Shown piece by piece: positions 35,866-45,861 of a DNA stretch of 64,000 bases (its first letter is position 1; each line of letters begins with the position of its first letter). Source of the stretch: Chloranthus sessilifolius (lineage: Eukaryota > Streptophyta > Magnoliopsida > Chloranthales > Chloranthaceae); the NCBI GenBank assembly GCA_021018995.1, contig CM037593.1:45827921-45891920 (forward strand). Reading direction: 5' to 3'. A model generated the notes under the pieces. It had not been told where the DNA came from. It made no database searches and saw nothing but the letters and a program-made list of their open reading frames with translations. A program made the translations under genes and the position numbers.

Positions 35866-36165
35866 TCAGATTCAGCCCCCTCTCAGGCTGATCTTCCAAT
35901 TCCTCTTCAACCTATTTTTCTTTCTTTTTCTAAGCCTTTATCCTATGATTTTAAGTATTCTTGACTACAATTAAACTCCTACAATCTATGCATTTAATTC
36001 AACAAAATTTACCTCAATCAAATCCCAATTTGATTGGATCTAGAGGTTGGAATAGCTAGGGTTCCAGCCTTAGCTCCAAAGGAACCTTTGCGTTGAATTC
36101 GGCTTTAAATACTCGAATCCCTTCCCCCTTGGCTTGCATTTACTCCTTGTTTAACAACTCTCTTT

Positions 36166-36200
<35 letters not shown>

Positions 36201-36753
36201 TAATTCTCTTCAACAACCCAAAACAATGAAGTTAGGGTTCTTTAAACCCTTATATCCCTACTCTCTTTGTGTTGAGCACATACACCTCGATAGGTGTATA
36301 TGACTCTAGATTTACACTACACTCCACCTACTTACCTCATATTCACATCATATTCGTTCATCACTTCTCGAGTCAACTAGTGAACTCCTACTTGATCAAA
36401 CTTATGACCAATCGGGCACGGATCTCGAGGTCATCGTTTAACGCAAATTTTTGAGATATTACATCCTCCCCACCTTGGAAATTTTTGTCCTCGAAAATAA
36501 CCCAAGGGCGCTTCATTTTGGGTAACCCCCCCCCCCCACACACACACGTAGGTGAGGTGGTCTAGTAAGTCACCCCACACATAGTACTAACAACGACCTT
36601 ACATAGACTGTACCAAGGATTAGACTACTGAAAAAAATATGACAAAACGTTGTTCTATTCATTTACTCAAAAATGTACAATTTGGTTTAATACATATATA
36701 ATCTAACAAAATGTGCATACAAATACAACGGAAATATAAATATCGGTTGTAGC

Positions 36754-37688
36754 TCATGCCGTCCCCTCAGTGGGCGGATCTGATCAGTAGGCTCGAGGTG
36801 GTAGCTCAGTTGGGACGGCCGCTACTGGTGGGGCTGGGTCGCTCGTGGCTTGTGGGTGACCCATCTCGGTCGCCGGGTCATTGTGGTGCCGAATGTGCTC
36901 GGATGGAAGACTGGACTCTTATGGAAGGCGGTCCGGCCTGCTGTCCACTCCTCCTCCTGCATGAGGCGCCGCTGGTAGTCCAATGGGTAGATGTAGCGGA
37001 GTGCATGTAACATCAGAAAGTCCATCCTCCGGTTCATCCGCTCGTTGTTGGCCTCCATGCGGGCCAACACATTTTCAATGGTAGGGCCGGAGTGAGCTGC
37101 GCGGCGGCGGTAGGATGAAGTAGGTGTTGCCGCGATTGATCGAGATGGTGGTGTAGCTGATATGGTGGAAGGTGGCACAATGGGCTGCTGCCCAGCTGAC
37201 ACTGAGGGGTGAGTTGGGGCTCCCTCAGGTGGTGGAATGACTGGTGGGGCGTCCCCCACTGGTGGTGCTCCCCCAACGGTTGGATCCTGCTGCGGTGGTG
37301 GGGGTGGAAGTGGTGCGACTACTGCTGGTAGGGTCTTCTTGAGAAGGTTGTAGCTACGGCGCCATGAAGCAATGGAGAATTGCTTCACACAATCCGTAGC
37401 CCTCACCTCGTGGGGCGATATGGTATAGTCGGGGGCGTCGGAGTAGCACTCCAACATGCTCGAGATGAGCCGAGCATATGGCATCTTCTCCTTGGGCCTC
37501 AAGTTGCCCTTCATCAACTTACCCTTAATGTACCTCATCCCTTCTAGGATGAGCATGGTTGTGTCAAACCAACGGCCACAGAAGGCCGCATAAAGTGCCT
37601 GTTGCACTTTCTCTACGCGCTTAGTGTCGTGGCGCATTGGGTAAAGGTTGCACTTGATTATTGAATCAACCATCCACATATAGTGGGG
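36754..37688 (-). pseudogene. Extra 3' ORF fragment of G
   Basis: From the PHYMWMVDSIIKCNLYPM block through EGMRYIKGKLMKGNLRPKEK, MPYARLISSMLECYS, a Pro-rich linker, and the C-terminal NVLARMEANNERMNRRMDF helix, close in sequence to the F copy. The last ~25 codons are frameshifted before the stop at 36754. The N-terminal third is missing at the junction. The open frame 36822-37742 includes about 18 antisense codons from integrase and is not a natural protein. Confidence 0.75.
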
Positions 37689-38259
37689 AGAAACGAGTGA
37701 GAAATTCATTTTGGGACCCGAAATACTTGAAGATAATGCCACCTATGTTCGGATGATAAGGGCAAAACTCAAAGCGGCTTAGAGCAGACAGAAAAGCTAC
37801 GCCGATATCAAGCAGACGAGTGTAGACTTCAAGGTGGGTGAATATGTGTTTGTGAAAGTGTCACCTATGAAGGGGGTGATGAGATTTGGAAAGAGAGGGA
37901 AGCTAAGTCCCCGCTATCTTGGACCTTTTGAAGTTTTGGGTCGAGTAGGGGAAGTAGCTTACCGCATTGGATTGTCACCGTTATTCGATCAAGTACACAA
38001 TGTGTTCCACATGTCTATGCTCAGGAAGTACCTTAATGACCCTGATCACGTGTTGAGCGGTCAATTATTTGAGATGCATGAGGACATAACTATAATCGAA
38101 GAGCCGGTGGAAATTTTAGATCGAAAGGAACAAATGTTGCGAACAAAAGTGATTCCATTAGTACTTGTCCGATGGAAGCATCATCCAGCCGAAGAAGCTA
38201 CATGGGAACGAGAGGCCGATGTGAAAGAACAATATCTGGCCTTATTTGCGACGACTTGA
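37689..38259 (+). pseudogene. Integrase C-terminus and chromodomain-like region (F)
   Basis: Begins within the post-catalytic integrase (EKFILGPEILEDNATY), then the GKRGKLSPRYLGPFEVLGRV and AYRIGLSPLFDQVHNVFHMS motifs of the gypsy integrase C-terminus, then EEPVEILDRK and VLVRWKHHPAEEATWE, which resembles a chromodomain. Chromodomains in this lineage guide insertion into chromatin. Only one stop lies in the stretch before the long frame starting at 37834. Truncated at its 5' end by the rearrangement. Confidence 0.8.
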
Positions 38260-38524
38260 GAGCAAAAATTATGTCACCGCAAGCATGTTTGTGGATTTAA
38301 GCTATGTGTGTAATTCAACATCGATCTTATGATCAATTTATAAAAAGGACAATATTATCCACATGGAGTCTCAATTACAGTGTTGAATGCGAAATTGGAA
38401 TTCATCATGGCCACGACATGGCCGTGATGATGTGTTTTGTAGAACCAATGACCAATTGGTATCATAAATTACCAAGAGAAATCAAGGAAACAGAAAATTT
38501 TGAAAGTTTAAAGAATCTGATCAA

Positions 38525-39140
38525 AACCGATTAATCGATTTTCAAATCGATTAATCGATTTGGAAATTTGATTAATCGATTTTAGTCGATTAGTCAACTG
38601 GCAAGTGCCAGCGACTAAAAATTTGATAAGGATTCAGAAAAATGACAAAGTGAAATTTCGATTAATCGATCTGGGTTTCGATTAATCGATTTATGATTTC
38701 GATTAATCGATCTGGGGATTCGATTAATCGAGTCACTTAAGGAATTTAGAAAATTTTGAAGTATGATATATGATTTCGATTAATCGAAGTGAAATTCGAT
38801 TAATCGATTTGGAATTTCTATTAATCGAACTGGAAGTTCGACTAATCGAGTTACTTAATAAATTTGGAAAAAAATTGAAGGACTGCACGATTTCGCTTAA
38901 TCGAAGTAAGTCTCGATTAATCGATTTTGGAATTTCGATTAATCGACTGGCTCACGCCAGTGAGCTCCAAAACTTAAAAATTTAAACGGATACGATTTCG
39001 ATTAATCGAAATGGTTTCGATTAATCGATTTTGAGTTTGGACTAATCGATTTTGGAATCGATTAATCAATTTCGCGCAGCTGAACCCAGTTTTAAAACTC
39101 GATTAATCGAATTTGAATTTCGATTAATCGAACTGGGGCC
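38525..39140. repeat. Internal TCGA-TTAA-TCGA dyad array (F)
   Basis: About 14 perfect CGATTAATCG units plus variants over ~600 bp, ending directly at the TATA box. The core type is the same as in this element's own LTR array. 38260-38524 is a spacer with nothing recognised. Confidence 0.9.
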
Positions 39141-39152
39141 TATATATATAAA
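39141..39152 (+). promoter_or_regulatory. Internal TATA box before the extra ORF (F)
   Basis: TATATATATAAA, 238 bp upstream of the ATG. The leader holds telo-box-like ctagggttt / aaaccctag motifs at about 39241, 39310 and 39349, as in many plant 5' UTRs. Confidence 0.55.
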
Positions 39153-39378
39153 TCGAAGGGGTTTTTCACTCCATTCGAAATCATTTGGAAATTTTCTTAT
39201 GCGCCTTCTTCTTCTTCTCCTCTCCGACTGATTTTGCAACCTAGGGTTTGGGCATTTTGCATTGATTTCGGATCGAAATCGCGTGACATCGAATAAAAAA
39301 CCTAAGGTAAACCCTAGATTCAAATTCTTTCTTCAATTTGAATTAGTAAACCCTAGTTTTCTTGAATTTTTTGCAAAA

Positions 39379-40929
39379 ATGCGGCCCAAAACTCGGTTGT
39401 CTTTCAAAAAGGCAACCTCTAAACTTCCGGTACGGCGTAAGAACGCCGCACCGCCACCACCTACCCCATCACCGGTGAGGACTCCATCACCGTCGGCATC
39501 GGAGACCACCTCCGGTTCGACAAGCGCGACTTCGCCCGAGTCTTCACGCGAGTCTACGCCCATGCCACCACCACCCACCAATGTAATCTAACCCAACAAG
39601 TGGTGGGCGGCTAAGACTTTCGAGATCGAGTACATCATCGATCAAACCCTATTCACAAATCCCGATGTACCGGGCGAGACCCAATGGGCTCGTAATTACC
39701 TCCAAAATGCCGGTCTCGACAACATTTTGAAACCCATCCGTGGGTCCTACTACCCACGATTGGTCCATTTATTCTACCAAGGGCTAACGGACGGCCCTAT
39801 CGACGATATCATTTTGACCAAGATAGAGGGTCGCGACTACTCATTCACCCGTCGCCACATCCATGAGGTATTTGAGTGTTACCTCGACTTTACACCCGAG
39901 ACCACCCTCCTTCCACCCTTCGAGGAGGAGGTAAGATTTGAGGAGATCATAACCCGCATGACCAACGGGAAGAAGGGGTCGGGATCCTCCATTAAGAGGG
40001 TCGACCTTCCCCACTACATGTGGATGCTTGATTCCATAATCAAGTGTAATCTCTACCCATTGAGACACGACACTGAGCGGGTGGAAGAAGTGCAACAGGC
40101 ACTCTATGCGACCTTTTGTGGCCGGTGGTTTGACGCCACAATGCTCATCCTAGAGGGGATGAGATACATTAAGGGCAAGTTGATGAAGGGCAACTTGAGG
40201 CCCAAAGAAAAGATGCCCTACCCTCGACTCATCTCGAGCATGTTGGAGTGTTACTCTAATGCTCCCGAGTACACGATATCGCCCCATGAGGAGCGGGCGA
40301 CGGACCGAGTGAAGACGTTTTCAAACTCTTCATGGAGCCGTAGCTACAATTTATTGAAGCGGACCCTACCGGCTCCGGGTCCCGCACCAGCAGTACCAGC
40401 AGCAGTGGCACCACCACCACCCCCACCACCACATCCGAACCCACCCGTGGGTGGGGCACATCCGGTTGAGCCACCAGCGGATGGGGCACCCTCCCATACT
40501 ACCGCTTCACCTATGCCGCCAGCGCAGTCCGTGGCGGCCACACCGATTTCTTCATATCGCTGGCGAGCGGCTCGCCAGGCTCCGACGATCGAGGACGTGT
40601 TGGCCAAGATAGAGGCCAACAACAAGCGGATGAACCGGTGGATGGACTTTCTGATGTACCACACTATGCGGTACATCTATCCGTTGGACTACCAGCAACG
40701 TCTAGCTCAGGAGGAGGCATGGACAGCAGGTCGGACCGCCTTCCATACCGGTTCAGTCTATCATGCTAGCACATCGGCTACCGATGCATCTGGCTCGGCG
40801 CCCCGGCAGCCACCTGAGATGGGCCACCCACAGAGTATGGAGACGACCTACCCAGAGCCGCCAGTACAGCCAGTTCCACTAGAGCAGCCTGCCCCTACAT
40901 CAGATCATCCAGGAGAGGGGACGGCGTGA
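39379..40929 (+). pseudogene. Extra 3' ORF of element F, nearly intact
   Basis: 516 codons from ATG (MRPKTRLSFKKATSKLPVRR) to TGA, with a single in-frame TAA at 39589-39591 that is one C-to-T change from CAA. Residues 1-30 are basic; about 30-70 are Pro/Ser-rich; about 75-300 form a globular part (KWWAAKTFEIEYI, YYPRLVHLFYQGL, GRDYSFTRRHIHEVFECY, KRVDLPHYMWMLDSI, MPYPRLISSMLECY); 300-390 is a Pro/Ala linker; 390-450 a probable coiled helix (IEDVLAKIEANNKRMNRWM); then a Pro-rich tail. The globular part resembles the putative plant transposon protein domain. The layout would suit a nucleic-acid-binding protein, but no known DNA-binding fold or catalytic motif is visible. It has no role in the standard gypsy cycle. 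Confidence 0.75.
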
Positions 40930-41183
40930 GACTGAGACGAGGATGTTTCTTTTTGTATGACTGATTTTGGCACTTTTGATGTAATTAAAATGATGTAATT
41001 AAACAAGTTATAAATTTTGAAAAGTTAATGGAATACATATCAGTTTTGAATGTCCTTGCATTAGTTTTATTCTTGTACTGTGTGATGCGCAATTAAATTT
41101 CATAACTAAGTAACTACGTGACACTCCAGTGTGTGGGGTACCCAAGCGAGCACCTTTGGGTTATTTTCGAGGACAAAAATTCC

Positions 41184-41197
41184 CAATGTGGGGAGAA
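41184..41197 (+). other. Polypurine tract of element F
   Basis: A purine-rich ATGTGGGGAGAA directly before TGTAAT of the 3' LTR. Confidence 0.7.
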
Positions 41198-41646
41198 TGT
41201 AATATCCCGAAAAAATTAATCGTTTGACTTTGACCTCGAGATCCATGCCCGATTGATCGTAGGTTGACCAAGTGATGGTCAAACCTTGAATTCATGGAGT
41301 GATGAATTGATGTGATGCAAATGTGACTTAAGGGTAGTGAATGTTGTTGTTTTGGGCTACGTACACCTATCTCTGGTGTATGCGCTTAACACCGAAGCCA
41401 AGAGAGGATATAAGGGTTTTAATAACCCTAGTTTTCCTTTTTGTTGGTTGTTGAGGAGAGAGTTAAGAAGAGAGAGAGAGAGAGTGAGAGAGAGAGAGCA
41501 AAGAGGAGTTATAGAAGTGGAGTTAATGCAAATAAAGAGGAGTTAGCATTGATTGTCGAATTCAACGCGTTAGGATCGTTGAAACGAAAAGTTAGAGCCC
41601 TAGCCATTCCAACCTAGATCTTGATCAATTTGAGGATTGATTGAAG

Positions 41647-43260
41647 GTGAGCTTTAAATTAATGTTAATGCATAGGTAGTAGATGTTTAAATTCGGTCAA
41701 ATATACTTAAAAGAGTAGATTAAAGGCATAGAAGAGAAAGGAGAAAGATTTGGAAGAACAGCCCGAAAGGGGGCTGAATCTGGCCAAATCGATTAATCAA
41801 AATTGGAGTTCGATTAATCGATTTTGGCCTGGAAGTTGAAAAGTCATGAAAGCCCGATTTCGATTAATCGAATTGTATTTCGATTAATCGATTTAGATTT
41901 CGATTAGTCGATTTGGAAATCGACTAATCGACTGGGTACCTCTAGTGGCTGGAGAAAGGAGACCTGAAAAAATCGACTAATCGAGTTGAGAAATCGATTA
42001 ATCGATTTTGGATTTCGATTAATCGATTTCAGATTTCGACCACTCGATTTGAGAATTGACCTTAGTATGTTAGAGATTTCGATTAATCAATTTGGGGATC
42101 GATTAATCGAATTTGAATCTCGATTAATCGATTTTGAGAATCGATTAATCGATTTGGGTTTCGATTAATCGATTTTGGGAATCGATTAATCGACTTTGAC
42201 AGTTTTGCTTAACTTTCTAAGTTTTCTTTAAGATTCATGGAGGGTCCAGAACCTTCTTCATTACATCTTTAGTGATGTATTACATGTGTTATGATGTACC
42301 ATAGGTGAAATGCGTGTGGCGAGCACAAAGGAGCGTGAGACCTTGATGCTTGGACCTTCAAAGAATTGAGGTAGGGAACACCTTGAACATGTACTTTAAT
42401 TTCAAGAGCATGTATGTAGTGATATAATTATCAAATTTGAAGTTGTTTTAATTATGAAAAGCTTTGTGAAAATGGGTGCGTGTGTGACACCAAGAATGTG
42501 ATAAAGGCATCTGTGTGATGTAAGTAATTAAGAATAAGTAATCTAATGAGATTGAGACATCCCCATGGGATGAGAAAGTAATAAAGGCATCAGGTGTGAT
42601 GCGGGTATGTATACATCCCAGGGATGTATGTATATGATTGAATAATTACTGTTGAGGCCTAACTGATATAAGATATCACACTTACACTGTGAATAACTAT
42701 ATATAAAGCACATGTTATTTTTGTTATTTGAGGTTTGATAAGATACCCCACCGACGTGGCGGGATACCCATGACTGATGCGGCAGGATATCCGTGACCGG
42801 TACGGCGGCCAATCCGTATACCAGTGCGGAGGTTTATCCATAACAGTAAGCACATCCCAGGGATGTTGAGATGAGTTTTTAACCCCGCCGCCTAATGAAA
42901 AGGGGCTTGGGTCGTATTCTCAGGGAATACTTTATAACAACCGTCTATTTGGACGATGATGAAGGGTATCTCATCGGGGCTCGATGCTATATTACTCGGG
43001 GATTACTTAAGTTGAAGATTTATGTTTTGCTTTAGGCCTGTTCAGTGTCATTCATGATAAATCAACAGTAAAGTAAGACATACAAATTACCAGTAAATCT
43101 TGAATGAAATTACCATCTTTTGAACTATTTTCTAGCTAATGCATAAACATATCATGCTTAGAATATCATAGAATATATGTGAGTTTTGATTTATATGTTC
43201 ATTATGTTGGTTCCCTATTGAGCTAGGATGTAGCTCACGCCTTTAGACTATACGTCGCAG
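41647..43260 (+). other. Predicted intron inside the LTR (F)
   Basis: Donor AAG/GTGAGC and acceptor TATACGTCGCAG/GT. Both positions are conserved in the other copies (for example 51309 and about 52867 in element E). The predicted 1.6-kb intron would remove the dyad array and the CATCCC palindromes from the transcript. The acceptor is preceded by a small GAGCTA-loop-TAGCTC hairpin. Inference from conservation only. Confidence 0.4.
41785..42195. repeat. TCGA-TTAA-TCGA dyad array (F LTR)
   Basis: About ten perfect CGATTAATCG units plus CGACTAATCG / CGATTAGTCG variants, some in reverse-complement pairs. Confidence 0.9.
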
Positions 43261-43364
43261 GTCCATTGATAGCAGCTGTCGAGGCTTCGGGAGACGTAGA
43301 TCCGGGTGATTCGGATTACGTACCTGGAGACGAGTTGGAGCCTCCACCCGAGGACTTCTTCTAG
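43260..43364 (+). CDS. LTR-borne short exon ending PPPEDFF (F)
   Basis: 34 codons, GPLIAAVEASGDVDPGDSDY then VPGDELEPPPEDFF and TAG, immediately after the acceptor-like TACGTCGCAG. Acidic, Pro-rich at its end. Frame, length and terminus agree with copies A and E (5' LTR), and substitutions among copies fall mainly at third codon positions in the PPPEDFF part. No start codon in frame is obvious, so it would need an upstream exon or be a readthrough. I do not recognise a family. Confidence 0.45.
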   Translation, partial: GPLIAAVEASGDVDPGDSDYVPGDELEPPPEDFF

Positions 43365-43415
43365 GAGACTCTGCTGTGTACTTTGACAGAGAGTAGTTTT
43401 GAGAGCTAGTTGTAC

Positions 43416-43672
43416 GGCTTGATATGTCAAGCCTTTTTTTTGTTAAACATGTAATTAAATTGGATTATTCTTTTGGCGAACCATCTGGGGTGATCTGTTT
43501 ATCACAGATGGTTCGGGTCAGTTCTCTGTTCATGCAGTAGCATGAAAGTAGAATTGCCTTTTTGCATATGCCAGTTGGGCGTATTAATCATTTCCGCTTT
43601 ATGAGATTAATTGCTTTACTTATTTATTTGTGCTTACTATACCAATATTCCGTGCATAGCTTTGGGGCACGG
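43416..43672 (+). other. Conserved hairpin cluster near the LTR 3' end (F)
   Basis: Four short perfect stems in a row: GGCTTG/CAAGCC (43416-43433), CGAACCATCTG/CAGATGGTTCG (43477-43515), TTCATGC/GCATGAA (43529-43546) and CCGTGC/GCACGG (43650-43672). The same stems with different loops occur in copies A, B, D, E and G. Confidence 0.6.
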
Positions 43673-43729
43673 TCTGGAGGATCGTGCTGATGGCACGGGT
43701 TTCGAGGTGCTGAAATCCGGGCTGTCACA

Positions 43730-44217
43730 ACAACTATCTCTGAGACAATGTTCTTCCCTTCCTTATCTTCTTTCAAGAATGCCAAGTAACCATTGCACCC
43801 CTTTCTGATCAAACGCTCGACCCTGATTGCAGAAATAAGTAGCATAAATATCGATCTCTCTCCTCGAAATCGGAACGATCTCCTTATATTAGGTCGAAAG
43901 ATGAGAACCTTGTTCTTGCAATCTACCGTCGCACAATGCTGTGACAACTAGTCCATGCCAAGGATCACGTCGAATCCTTGCATGTCTAACAAAATCAAAT
44001 TCGCCGGTAGTTCAAAGTCATCTCCGTCCCTGATGGTCACTATCATCGATTTACAAACCCTTTCTGTATCGACCGATTTCCCAATCGGGATAAATACCGC
44101 TAAGATAAAATCCAACGTCTCTGGGTTGACCTTCATCTTTTTTGCGAAACGAGGAGTAGTAAATGAGTGGCTAGACCCCGGGGTCTATCAACACCCTTGC
44201 CTCACAAGTTAAGTCAC
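43730..44217 (-). pseudogene. Protease and reverse transcriptase start (D)
   Basis: Minus strand: VLIDPG around 44180, then NPETLDFILAVFIPIGKSV and LILLDMQGFDVILGMD of a gypsy aspartic protease, then the RT leader with [12 protein letters not shown]. The protease active-site triplet reads Asp-Pro-Gly where Asp-Ser/Thr-Gly is usual; element E has the same. Cut at 43730 by element F. Confidence 0.75.
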
Positions 44218-44375
44218 TCCCCTTGCCGTACACTTCTAAAGTAGCTATAAAGCATACATATTTATATACATAGCATACTATATACATCAAAATTATGAAA
44301 GAGAATTAGTCTATTCTACTTCATATATGGATGCACCTTCTCTATCTAAAAACTTTTTTTAAGAATTGAATTTCT

Positions 44376-45788
44376 TTATTTAAAAGAAATCTCACCCTGG
44401 ATCACGTCAGTGGTATTGTGTGCTTCCTGAGTCGTAACTGCATAGGCTCTTCCTTGTATGATCAGCTTCCTTGCTTGTATAGGTCGTGGCATTGAAACAA
44501 AAGCCGTTCTCTTCTTAGCCATCTCAGGACAATTTCGGATAATATGGCCCACCTTTCCACATTTATAGCAACCCCGAGTACCCCTTCTGTACTCTTCTGT
44601 CTTATGAGACTTGCCACACTTGGCATAAATCTCCACTGTCGTAGACGCTGCTCGTGAGAAATCCTATGTAACTGCGGCTCTAGTGGTGGTAGCAGGGCTC
44701 TCATATCTTATTGGCCTCCTCGACGCAAGCACAGGTAGTCTCTGATAGTTTGTCTACTGCGCCGGTCTAACATACCCGGGTTGGAACGGTTGACTCTGAA
44801 TAGGTGCTGCGAATCTCGACTTTTTGTTCACCGGCTCGTAATTCCCAACCTTACTCTGATCCACTCTTCCTCTACCTGACTGATCCCTTTTTCTATATTT
44901 GTCTTCATTATCCTCTTCAATAATCAAGGCTTTGCTCATGACCTCTCCTTCAACTCAAACGCTGCTACTTTCCCCCTGATGTCCGGCCTCAAGCCGCGTT
45001 ATAGTCATTTTGCTTTCATTAGGTCTGTGACTACAAAATCAGGAGCAAAGCGAGCAAGCCTCATAAACTCAACCCCATACTCTCTAACTGACATTCTTCC
45101 CTGCTCAAGCTGTAAAAAGTTTACTTCCATCTGATTGTGTACAACTTCAGGGAAGTATTGGTTGTTAAATTCCTCTACGAATTCCTCCCACATCTAGGGC
45201 AATCCTGAGGTCTCCTGAGCCCTAGTCCTAGAAACGGACTTCCACCAAGGGCCTGCCGCCTCATCAAGCATATAAGTTGGCCATCTGACACTCTCGTCCT
45301 CTGTGCATGTAAGCACGTTAAACACCTTCTCCATTTTACTTAGCCAATTCTCTGCATCTATTGGCTCTACTTGCCCTGAAAAGCTAGGAGGATGCATCCT
45401 CCTAAAATCTGTAAATGCTATGGGCACTGGCGGTGTAGGACCTACTGGAGGTGTAGGTGGCTGATGCTGCTCATTGGCATTGTGAGCTGCCAAGGACACT
45501 GCTTGTTGTCATGGTTTCCATAGTATATATCATCCCCTGACGCTCTTCTCTCTCCTCATTTCTTTCTCTAACTCTTTCATATTCTCTCTTATCGCTCTCT
45601 TGACGATCTCTATCTTGGTTCTCTGCCTGGCCACTACTCCATGGGGCCTCTCTATTCTCCATCGGTACTCTATTTATAGCCGAGATAAAATGATCTTTGC
45701 TTCGTAAGTTTCTCTCATAACTGCCCCTGGGTCGACCTCTTCTTCCTCTAGAAGACATAACGGTTTGCACATGAAACCAAAGTTTCAT
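44376..45788 (-). pseudogene. Gag of element D
   Basis: Minus strand, in pieces: start MSSRGRRGRPRG (45753), acidic/Arg-rich coil (RERNEEREERQ), then the gag core with RRMHPPSFSGQ, AGPWWKS and WEEFVEEFNNQYFPE (about 45450-45130), REYGVEFMRLARFAP, NYEPVNKKSRF, and a zinc knuckle CYKCGKVGHIIRNC at about 44540. At least four frameshifts or stops separate the pieces. Packages the element RNA in active relatives. Confidence 0.85.
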
Positions 45789-45848
45789 TAGCAGAAGTCC
45801 CTATACTCTGAAAAAATCAAGAATTGTTAGAAATTCTAAAAGAAACGA

Positions 45849-45860
45849 CTCTGATACCAA
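45849..45860 (-). other. Primer-binding site of element D
   Basis: Minus strand TTGGTATCAGAGT, a tRNA-iMet-type primer site, one base inside the 5' LTR. Confidence 0.8.
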
Positions 45861-45861
45861 C

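Larger units (their letters stand above)
33923..37688 (-). mobile_element. Gypsy fragment G (TCGA family): 3' LTR plus part of extra ORF
   Basis: LTR 33923-36463 (2,541 bp; tgtgacagcctg...gagatattaca), polypurine tract at 36464-36480, then the C-terminal two thirds of an extra ORF up to 37688, where it is abruptly joined to plus-strand integrase of element F. Array with TTAA cores at 35432-35865; a short exon at 34289-34390 ends GDELEPPPEDFF but has a 1-nt deletion upstream. The left flank is attag, with no matching duplication at 43730, so this is not one intact insertion with F. Confidence 0.8.
37689..43729 (+). mobile_element. Gypsy fragment F (TCGA family): integrase end to 3' LTR
   Basis: Plus-strand 3' half of an element: integrase C-terminus and chromodomain-like region, spacer, dyad array, TATA, extra ORF, polypurine tract and 3' LTR 41198-43729. 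The 5' half is lost at the 37688 junction. Its right end gctgtcaca abuts element D's reverse transcriptase start. Confidence 0.85.
41198..43729 (+). mobile_element. 3' LTR of element F
   Basis: 2,532 bp, tgtaatatcccg...gctgtcaca. In order: TATA-like gatataag near 41407, GA tract, donor ATTGAAG/GTGAGC at 41647, dyad array 41785-42195, three CATCCC-type palindromes 42558-42865, acceptor block at 43260, short exon, hairpin cluster 43416-43672. In reverse complement it is closely similar to the G LTR. Confidence 0.9.

Noticed and set aside
36822-37742. A 306-residue open frame on the minus strand that looks like a single gene
   Set aside because: Its first ~18 codons are antisense integrase of element F; the rest is the extra ORF of G. 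It spans a deletion junction and is not a natural protein.
33923-43729. F and G as one intact inverted element
   Set aside because: Flanking 5-mers differ (attag and acaac), both lack their 5' halves, and host element D has lost sequence between them; two insertions plus a deletion fits better.
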